Part shown: in pieces, positions 1 to 5,281 of the stretch | Layout: every line of letters starts with the position of its first letter | How positions within the stretch are numbered: the stretch's first letter is position 1 | Source of the DNA: Planctomycetales bacterium | Lineage (GTDB): Bacteria > Planctomycetota > Planctomycetia > Pirellulales > UBA7805 | Assembly: GCA_011772275.1 (NCBI GenBank) | Contig: WVZU01000336.1 | Span: 1-5,281, forward strand | Direction of reading: 5' to 3' | Length of the DNA stretch: 5,281 nucleotides | Position numbers and translations under genes: made by a program | Notes under the pieces: model-generated | The model's database searches: none | What the model was told of the DNA's origin: nothing | What the model saw: the letters and a program-made list of their open reading frames with translations, nothing else

Positions 1-1
1 C

Positions 2-82
2 AGCACCCCGGCTGCTGAGTGCCATCCTGGCGAGAAAGGATGACGTTCCCGCCTGAGGTCGGGCTTGAGCAGCCGGGGTGCT
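2..82. repeat. 15-bp perfect inverted repeat enclosing two hairpins (branched structured element)
   Basis: AGCACCCCGGCTGCT at 2-16 is the exact reverse complement of 68-82 (AGCAGCCGGGGTGCT). The 51 bases between contain two further hairpins. CATCCT (23-28) pairs with AGGATG (37-42) around an 8-base loop, and CCCG (48-51) pairs with CGGG (60-63), with CC/GG able to extend inward. The whole would fold as a three-way junction with a long GC-rich closing stem, on either strand. I could not match it to a tRNA, SRP RNA, tmRNA, a known riboswitch core or a ribozyme core from memory. No U-tract follows the closing stem on either side, so simple intrinsic termination is not indicated. Whether it is transcribed, and from which strand, cannot be told from the window. 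Confidence 0.75.
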
Positions 83-154
83 TCTAGCCCGGAGAAACCA
101 AGAAACCAGACGCGCTACTTAATGGGATAACTTGGCAAAATTGGGTAGACCGGA

Positions 155-237
155 GGGGGTCGGGAGTCTTTTTCGCCACCCGTCCCCTTATCTATCGAAA
201 CAGGGTTTTCTAAAGGCGAAAAAGACTCCCGACCCCC
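155..237. repeat. Perfect 23-bp inverted repeat with 37-base spacer (possible intergenic repeat or 3'-end hairpin)
   Basis: The left arm is 155-177 (begins GGGGGTCGGGAGTC, ends TTTTTCGCC). The right arm is 215-237 (begins GGCGAAAAAGACTCCC, ends GACCCCC) and is its exact reverse complement over 23 bases. In the spacer 178-214, ACCC (178-181) can pair with GGGT (203-206), extending the stem after an internal loop. The structure starts about 100 bases downstream of the smc stop codon, so an smc transcript reading through it could fold it. It is not a textbook intrinsic terminator: the only U/A run lies inside the stem, and no U-tract follows on either strand. The short length and near-symmetric arms would also fit a non-autonomous miniature element or REP-like intergenic repeat. 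I see no clear target-site duplication at its edges. Confidence 0.85.
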
Positions 238-335
238 GGTTGTGGGGCCTGCTGGCTTGTTTCTGTGCCCGCTTGGCGGTTGGCGGCCAGAGCGGTCATT
301 GAGGGAACGGGCTTGTCTTTCGCCGTCGTTGCTTG

Positions 336-3300
336 TCAGGCCGCTTGCGTGCCATCTTTTTCGGCACCCTCGCCAACATGTTCTGCCTCGTCGTCGTCGG
401 CCGATCGCAGGATTTCACCTGTTTCGGAGACATCCTCAAAGCGGACGGAAACGCGTTTGGAGATACCTGATTCCTGCATGGTCACGCCGTAGAGGGTACC
501 GGCGCAGGTCATGGTTTTCTTGCTGTGCGTGACGACGATGAACTGGGTCCACTGGAGAAAATCGTTGAGCACCCCAATGAACCGCTCGATATTCGCTTCG
601 TCCAGCGCCGCATCGACTTCGTCCAGGACGCAGAACGGGCTGGGGCGGCTACGGAAGATGGCCAGCAGGAGGGCGACGCAGGTCATGGTTTTTTCGCCGC
701 CGCTGAGCAACGAGATGCTGCGGGGTTCCTTACCGGGGGGTCGGGCCACGATTTCCAGGCCGCTTTCCAGGATATCTTCATCTTCGTCAACGACAATATC
801 TGCCTGTCCGCCCCCGAACAGTTTGCGGAACAACGCCTGAAAGTGTCCTCGCACGGTCTCTAACGTTTCGACAAACAGCCGCCGACTGTCCTCGTTGATT
901 TTGTCGATGATCTGTTTCAGCGAGTTTTTGGCCTTGGTCAGGTCCTCGTACTGCGTCGACAAATCGCTGAAGCGGGTCTCCAGTTCTTCCAATTCTTCCA
1001 GGGCTTCCAGGTTGACATTACCGACATTGCTGATTTTTCGCCGCAGGTCGACGATTTCTTCTTCGATCGCTTCGCGTTCGTGCTGTTCTTCTTCCGTGGG
1101 CTCGTGTTGCAACGCGGCCAGATCGATCTGGTAGTCTTCCAGCATGCGGGTGGCGAGGGCATCGCGTTCGTGCTGGACTTTGCCGGCAGCCAGTTCTTGT
1201 TCGTGAACATCTTTTTCCAATTGCCGCAGGGCGGATCGGACTTTTTGCACATCCACCACAGCCGCGCCGCGTCGTTGGCGCAGCTGTTCGACCGCCGCGA
1301 CCCGTTCTGCCGAACGGTTTGCCAGGTGTTCTTTTTCCAGGTAGAGCGTGGCGAGTTTCGTCTCTTCCTGCAGGATGCGGTGATCGGCCTCCTCCGCTCG
1401 CTGCTCGGCTTCACGCAGCAAGCCGCGGCTTTCGTCAATCGCCTGCTGCCGTTCGCGCTGGTCATGCTGGAACTGCCGCAAGCGGAGCGCCAAGCTGTCC
1501 AGTTGCTGCTCGCTCTTCGCCAGCTCGACCTTGGCCGTCGTCAGTTCCGCGGCCCACCGCTGCCGTTCGGTTTCGATCTGGTCGAGTCGCTGCTGGTCCT
1601 GGTGGATGGTCGCTTCCATGTCCGCCAGATGTTTTTCGATATCACCTCGACGATCCCGCACCATGGCCAGATCGGAGGTGGCTGCATCCCGTTCTGAGCG
1701 AGCCTGGCTGAGCTCGTTGTCGAGCGTCATTTTTTTTTCGTCCAACTGTACCTGCCGCTCTTCCACGGCAGACAGTTTGCGGTGGATGCCGGCGGCGCTT
1801 TTCTGCAGTTCTTCCCGCCGGTTGGCCAGCGTTTCCACTTGCGCGTGGGCATCGGCAACTGCGTCGTTCAAGCATTCGACGCGGCCGGCCTGATCTTCCA
1901 TGCGGGCGGTGAGATCCGCAATTTCCGTTTCCAGTTGGCGCAGTTCACTGCGGCGCGAGATCAATCCCGTCGCCGTGCTCTTCGGCCCCACGCAGACCGT
2001 TCCTTCGGCGAACAGCACCTCACCGGCCTGTGTCACAAAATTCTGGCCAGGGGCGACCTGGGACAATTCCCAGGCGTGGGCCAAGCTGCTGACGATCCAG
2101 GTGTCTCCCAACAGCCGTTCGGCCAGATCGGCGTACTGCGGATCGGCTGTCACAAAACGATCCGCTCGGCCGATCACACCCGGACGTCCTTCCAGATCGA
2201 CGCGTGGCATGCGGGTATGGGCCGCCGCGGCGACCTGGGTGGGCACGAAACCGACACGTCCGTCCAGCCCATGTTGGCCGTCCACCAGCAGCTGCCGCAA
2301 CGCTCGACTTGGCTCGACCACCAGATAAGCGGCACGTTCTCCCAGGGCCGTTTCGATCAGGGGCGCCATGTCGACGCGGACCTTGAGGACGTCGGCGACC
2401 AGGCCTCGCACATCGCGCCAGGGTCCTTCGTGGGGTGCCTGGCGGCTAGCCGCCAGCACTTCTTTGACGCCGGCGTTGAGCCCTTCTTGCTGACGTTCCA
2501 GTTCCCGCAGCACCATGGCCCGCTCGCTGGCCCCTGAAAAAGCCTCGCGATACCGGGCCAGGTCTGCCTGGCCTTCTTGCAGCTCTTTTTGAAAGCCGTT
2601 CAATGCCTGCCGTGCCTGCTGCAGATCGCGCTGGCAGCCTTCCAGTTCTCCGGCCAGGGCCTGTTCGGTGATCCGCAGTTGGTCCAATTCGCTGGCGGTA
2701 CAGTCCCACATCTCCACCAGCTTGGCCAGTTGATCGGCACAGCGCCGCAACATCCCCCCGGCGGTATGAATTCGGGTTTCCAGGGAGGTAATTTCGTTGC
2801 CCAGGTCGCTGGTTTGCCGCACCATATCCATGTGTTTGCGGCGCTGTTCTTGTTGCTGGGCATACCGCCGATCGTGTTCCTTGCGCAAGTCGGCCAGTGC
2901 GGCTTCGATCCGGCCTACCTTTTCGCGCACCTGCTGGTGATGCTGTTCTGCGGCCGTGACATCGGTGGTGGTGGTCTGGACCTGCGATCCCAGGTCGCGT
3001 GAGCGGGAGGAGAGGGCGGTTAGTTGAGCGCGATGGCGTTCGGCGTCGCGCTGCATATCTTCGCGACGGCCGCGCTGATGTTCGATGGTCGACTCACAGG
3101 TTACAATCTGTTCGTGGTTTTCCGCTCGAGCCGATTCGTTCTGTCGGATCGAATCTTCTTCCTGGCCGATTTCTGTTTCCCACCGGACCAGTTGCTGGTC
3201 CAGATCGTCAGCTTCCTGGTTCCGCAACGCAATATCGCTGCTCAGCATTTCCAGTTGCCGTTGGTGGGTTTCCAATTGCTCGCTCAGATGTCGCCAGTCC

Positions 3301-3992
3301 GTCAGGCCCACCTGGGTTCGCAACTCCTGTAGCCGGTCGGTGTATTCTTTGTATCGTTGAGCCTTGGCGGCCTGGCGGCGGATGGTCCGCAATCGATTTT
3401 CGACTTCTTCCACGATGTCGGAGAGTCGGAGGAGGTTCTGTTCGACACGATCGAGCCGGCGGATGGCCTCGATTTTCTTTGCCTTAAAACGGCTGATACC
3501 GGCCGCTTCCTCGAAGATCAGGCGTCGGTCGCGGGGGGACGCCTGCAGCATCACATCGACTTTACCCTGTTCGATGATGCTGTACGCCTGGGTGGAGACG
3601 CCGGTGCCGGCAAACAGATCGCGAATGTCGCGGAGGCGTCGCGCCTGTCCGTTGATCAGATACTCGCCTTCCCCGCTGCGGTAAACGCGTCGGGTGACAT
3701 GCACTTGAGGGGTGTCGATTGGCAGGCGACCGTCAAGGTTGTCAAAGGTGAGGGTGGTTTCAGCGGAGTTGAGCGGCCGGCGGGTACCGGAACCGTTAAA
3801 GATGACGTCGGCCATCTCCTTGCCCCGCAAGCTCTTCACGCTCTGCTCGCCCAAAACCCATTTAATAGCGTCAACGATATTCGATTTACCCGAACCGTTC
3901 GGGCCGACAACGACGGTAATGCCCGGCGGAAACTCGAATCGAGTCTTGTCGGCAAAGCTTTTGAAGCCGACCAGTTCCAGCGCTTTGAGCAT
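336..3992 (-). CDS. smc: Chromosome segregation/condensation ATPase SMC, complete
   Basis: SMC is the ATPase core of bacterial condensin. It dimerises through its hinge, normally works with ScpA and ScpB, and organises newly replicated chromosomes in the cytoplasm. The 1218-residue product has the full family layout at about the usual length (around 1150-1200). Seen in the sequence: an N-terminal head with Walker A GPNGSGKS at 30-37, the R-loop region around 52-58 and a Q-loop IIEQGKV with Gln142; a first coiled-coil arm at about 170-505; a hinge at about 523-671; a second arm at about 680-1050, ending near the conserved [14 protein letters not shown]; and a C-terminal head with signature LSGGEK (1096-1101), Walker B with Asp1124 and catalytic Glu1125 ([11 protein letters not shown]), and the H-loop VTHSKKTM with His1156. 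A short acidic tail (DDDEAEH) ends the protein. The ATG at 3992 is chosen because [13 protein letters not shown] is the canonical SMC N-terminus. The open frame runs 218 codons further upstream, but that part is antisense-like, low-complexity and overlaps the neighbouring gene. No Shine-Dalgarno motif precedes the ATG. No frameshift or missing catalytic residue is seen. Confidence 0.97.
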   Translation of the reverse strand: MLKALELVGFKSFADKTRFEFPPGITVVVGPNGSGKSNIVDAIKWVLGEQSVKSLRGKEMADVIFNGSGTRRPLNSAETTLTFDNLDGRLPIDTPQVHVTRRVYRSGEGEYLINGQARRLRDIRDLFAGTGVSTQAYSIIEQGKVDVMLQASPRDRRLIFEEAAGISRFKAKKIEAIRRLDRVEQNLLRLSDIVEEVENRLRTIRRQAAKAQRYKEYTDRLQELRTQVGLTDWRHLSEQLETHQRQLEMLSSDIALRNQEADDLDQQLVRWETEIGQEEDSIRQNESARAENHEQIVTCESTIEHQRGRREDMQRDAERHRAQLTALSSRSRDLGSQVQTTTTDVTAAEQHHQQVREKVGRIEAALADLRKEHDRRYAQQQEQRRKHMDMVRQTSDLGNEITSLETRIHTAGGMLRRCADQLAKLVEMWDCTASELDQLRITEQALAGELEGCQRDLQQARQALNGFQKELQEGQADLARYREAFSGASERAMVLRELERQQEGLNAGVKEVLAASRQAPHEGPWRDVRGLVADVLKVRVDMAPLIETALGERAAYLVVEPSRALRQLLVDGQHGLDGRVGFVPTQVAAAAHTRMPRVDLEGRPGVIGRADRFVTADPQYADLAERLLGDTWIVSSLAHAWELSQVAPGQNFVTQAGEVLFAEGTVCVGPKSTATGLISRRSELRQLETEIADLTARMEDQAGRVECLNDAVADAHAQVETLANRREELQKSAAGIHRKLSAVEERQVQLDEKKMTLDNELSQARSERDAATSDLAMVRDRRGDIEKHLADMEATIHQDQQRLDQIETERQRWAAELTTAKVELAKSEQQLDSLALRLRQFQHDQRERQQAIDESRGLLREAEQRAEEADHRILQEETKLATLYLEKEHLANRSAERVAAVEQLRQRRGAAVVDVQKVRSALRQLEKDVHEQELAAGKVQHERDALATRMLEDYQIDLAALQHEPTEEEQHEREAIEEEIVDLRRKISNVGNVNLEALEELEELETRFSDLSTQYEDLTKAKNSLKQIIDKINEDSRRLFVETLETVRGHFQALFRKLFGGGQADIVVDEDEDILESGLEIVARPPGKEPRSISLLSGGEKTMTCVALLLAIFRSRPSPFCVLDEVDAALDEANIERFIGVLNDFLQWTQFIVVTHSKKTMTCAGTLYGVTMQESGISKRVSVRFEDVSETGEILRSADDDEAEHVGEGAEKDGTQAA

Positions 3993-4179
3993 GGGCGAGA
4001 CAGGTTGGAGGGGGGGTGAGGCGGGTGGCAGGCCGATCGTTTCAGCCCGGTTTGCCCGCCGCCAAAACGTGTGCGAACATCGATCTTGGCGCCGTGCCAG
4101 CACAGCTGGCGGCAGCGGCCGTGGCGACCTGCTTGAACGGGGTTTGCTTGTCCGAGGCCTCCACGCCCCCCGCACGGGC
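3993..4179 (-). other. 187-base intergenic leader between the FlgI-like gene and smc
   Basis: This gap separates the TAG stop of the FlgI-like gene from the smc ATG. It is GC-rich and has no credible open frame of its own. A small hairpin, GCCAG-CACAG-CTGGC (4096-4110), can be lengthened by GCC/GGC (4091-4093 / 4111-4113) past a 2-base bulge. No U-run follows it, so it does not look like a terminator. The bases just before the smc ATG on the minus strand are C/T-rich with no purine-rich ribosome-binding motif, which suggests a start that does not depend on Shine-Dalgarno pairing. I cannot assign promoter boxes with confidence. The length would allow a separate smc promoter but does not prove one. 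Confidence 0.4.
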
Positions 4180-5281
4180 CTAATTTCGCCAACGATTCCA
4201 CATTTTACCAACGGAACGAGCGACTGGCCACGACGATTCGGCGGGAAAATCGGGCTCGGCTGCGGGACCTTCCGCCGGCTGGGCAGCGGTGTCGTCGACC
4301 GGTTTCCAGGGGTTCTGCCCGCGGTCGAGGTCTGGCTGGGGGCTGTCGACCGTCTCCAGCTCAGCCGGCTCGTCTGCCAGCACGGGCTGCGATGCGGGTT
4401 GATATCCACGCGGTCGGCCGGGGATGGCATCGACCGCCAGGCGGCATTCCAGGGAACGGCTGGCCTTGGCCTGCAGCAATGCCTGAACGACGTCCCGATA
4501 GGTCCCTCCCACTTCGACAATCGCCCGCACGACTTCTTCGATATCGGACGATACCTGTCGGTGTTTGTCCTGGTGACTTGGCGCAAAATTGGTAACGGTA
4601 ACAGGTCCGTCTTGTTTGGCATTGATTCGAATATAGCGCCCGGCATCCAGAATCAGTGGCTGGCGCAGTTGCATCCGGTTTCCGAACAGTACGATTTCCG
4701 GTCGGGATGTCCGCGCGACGTGAACCAGGGGGGTGCCTTCCCCTCGAATCACGTGCAGATGAAAGCGGCCTTCCAGCAGTTCGCCACGGACGACCGGATC
4801 GTTGGGATCCATGGCCCACAGAGCGCGAAAAGCCCCGTAGCGTGTTTGAGCGCTGTTGCCGGAGAGCAGTTTGACTAATTCCTGGCGAGCCGCCGGCTGA
4901 TCCATGGCGCTTAGTGCGGCCAGCGCCTCTGCCCGCCACGCCGCTTCCTGCTCGGCCGCAACCCGCAACGGCTCGGCTGCCGACTCGACATCCAGATAGG
5001 CCAGCGCCTCGGCTGCATAAAAGCGGACCTCCGGGTTGTCGGCGACAAGCCCCTTTTTCAAGACGTCGATCGCCTCGCGGCCGATGGCCTCCAGGCGTAT
5101 TGCCGCGCTGGCGGAGGTGAGCGGATCCAGCAGCTGCCGTTCGAGCAACCGCAAACGCACACCCCGTTCGGCCGGCGATTCCCGCAAAGCGATGCTCTGC
5201 ACCACCCGCAAATAACGGTCCAGATTATCTTTGTAGCGCGGATGCAAGTCGAGTTCGACATAGCCGTCGTTTTTCGGTTTC
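4180..5281 (-). CDS. FlgI-like (flagellar P-ring family) protein with HEAT-type repeats, 5' end cut by window edge
   Basis: The last 366 residues of a longer protein are visible. The frame is open to the right edge (it begins [19 protein letters not shown]), so the start lies outside; the TTG at 5247 is internal, not a credible start. In visible numbering, residues 1-35 resemble the FlgI segment before the P-ring C-terminal region. Residues about 55-165 are alanine/leucine-rich helical repeats of HEAT type ([48 protein letters not shown]). Residues about 170-235 look beta-rich ([28 protein letters not shown]). Residues about 245-284 ([27 protein letters not shown]) match the pattern of the FlgI C-terminus, where a VVRALNALG..P.DL..ILQ helix pair ends the protein. 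A proline/acid-rich tail of about 80 residues follows, ending WNRWRN and a TAG stop. FlgI normally forms the periplasmic P ring around the flagellar rod; any signal peptide would be outside the window. The family call rests on motif recall, and the HEAT insertion and tail make a plain P-ring role uncertain. I therefore give no gene symbol. A HEAT-repeat scaffold protein of unknown role is the alternative. Confidence 0.7.
   Translation of the reverse strand, partial: KPKNDGYVELDLHPRYKDNLDRYLRVVQSIALRESPAERGVRLRLLERQLLDPLTSASAAIRLEAIGREAIDVLKKGLVADNPEVRFYAAEALAYLDVESAAEPLRVAAEQEAAWRAEALAALSAMDQPAARQELVKLLSGNSAQTRYGAFRALWAMDPNDPVVRGELLEGRFHLHVIRGEGTPLVHVARTSRPEIVLFGNRMQLRQPLILDAGRYIRINAKQDGPVTVTNFAPSHQDKHRQVSSDIEEVVRAIVEVGGTYRDVVQALLQAKASRSLECRLAVDAIPGRPRGYQPASQPVLADEPAELETVDSPQPDLDRGQNPWKPVDDTAAQPAEGPAAEPDFPAESSWPVARSVGKMWNRWRN

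Larger units (their letters stand above)
1..335. other. Gene-free stretch downstream of smc
   Basis: No frame on either strand has a credible start plus protein-like composition. The plus-strand frames that begin near 242 and 265 run on into the antisense of smc. On the minus strand one frame is open from 114 to the left edge but has no usable start codon until the last few bases. The stretch holds the two inverted repeats described separately. Between them (83-154) is AT-richer sequence with a short direct repeat (GAAACCA twice at about 94-108) and a 5-bp CCAAG/CTTGG pair. In 238-335, next to the smc stop, I see only a weak GCCCG/CGGGC pair (267-271 / 308-312) with no U-run after it. Confidence 0.6.

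Noticed and set aside
2..82. Integron attC site or tRNA-like element
   Set aside because: The core-site heptamers of attC (RYYYAAC and GTTRRRY) are absent at the ends, and there is no T-loop, anticodon arm or acceptor stem layout.
267..312. GCCCG/CGGGC pair as an smc intrinsic terminator
   Set aside because: The stem is only 5 bp with a 36-base loop and no U-run follows in the direction of smc transcription.
242..532. Possible small plus-strand gene beginning in the intergenic stretch
   Set aside because: It overlaps the 3' end of smc antisense, is rich in Arg/Ser/Pro with no domain, and has no ribosome-binding site.
938..1465. 175-codon minus-strand frame inside smc
   Set aside because: It is an out-of-frame reading of the smc coiled-coil arm, kept open by base composition.
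1782..2537. 251-codon plus-strand open frame, and similar antisense frames at 1080-1697 and 3357-4019
   Set aside because: All are fully inside smc on the opposite strand. Their peptides look like reverse readings of the coiled-coil and hinge codons and show no domain.
3993..4646. 218-codon upstream extension of the smc open frame
   Set aside because: The extension overlaps the FlgI-like gene on the same strand in another frame, has arginine/proline-rich shadow composition, and precedes a canonical SMC N-terminus at the ATG ending at 3992.
3712..4878. 388-codon plus-strand open frame
   Set aside because: It runs antisense to smc, the intergenic gap and the FlgI-like gene, crossing gene borders with no recognisable domain. 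GC-rich genes commonly leave such open antisense frames.
1..5281. CRISPR array, transposase, toxin-antitoxin or other defence system
   Set aside because: I saw no regularly spaced direct repeats and no open frame with such domains. The coding content is smc plus the FlgI-like gene.

Overview
The window looks like a chromosomal piece of a planctomycete, probably a Pirellulales-type (Pirellula/Rhodopirellula-like) genome. I infer this from the GC-rich coding sequence, the character of the SMC protein (a signature region ending EKTMTC, a hinge lacking the usual PGGxxxGG glycines, and no obvious Shine-Dalgarno site) and the FlgI-like protein carrying HEAT-type repeats. No database search was possible, so the taxon is an inference.

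Both genes lie on the minus strand. Reading in the direction of transcription, from right to left, the window opens inside a FlgI-like (flagellar P-ring family) HEAT-repeat protein whose 5' end is beyond base 5281 and whose stop is at 4180-4182. A 187-base gap (3993-4179) follows. Then comes a complete smc gene (3992 down to 336, 1218 codons) encoding the chromosome-condensation ATPase SMC, with all head motifs, both coiled-coil arms and the hinge. Every long plus-strand open frame is antisense to these two genes and reads as a shadow.

Downstream of smc, bases 1-335 hold no convincing gene but do hold two strong inverted repeats. One is a perfect 23-bp pair (155-177 / 215-237) around a 37-base spacer. 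The other is a perfect 15-bp pair (2-16 / 68-82) enclosing two smaller hairpins, which would fold as a branched structure. This is the least explained part of the window. The elements could be intergenic repeats, transcript 3'-end structures, or an unrecognised structured RNA.

The two genes share orientation but have no obvious functional link (chromosome organisation versus flagellar P-ring-like protein). The 187-base gap leaves open whether they are co-transcribed. I see no CRISPR array, tRNA, rRNA, transposase or defence system. Apart from the intergenic structures and the FlgI-HEAT architecture, the window is ordinary housekeeping DNA.
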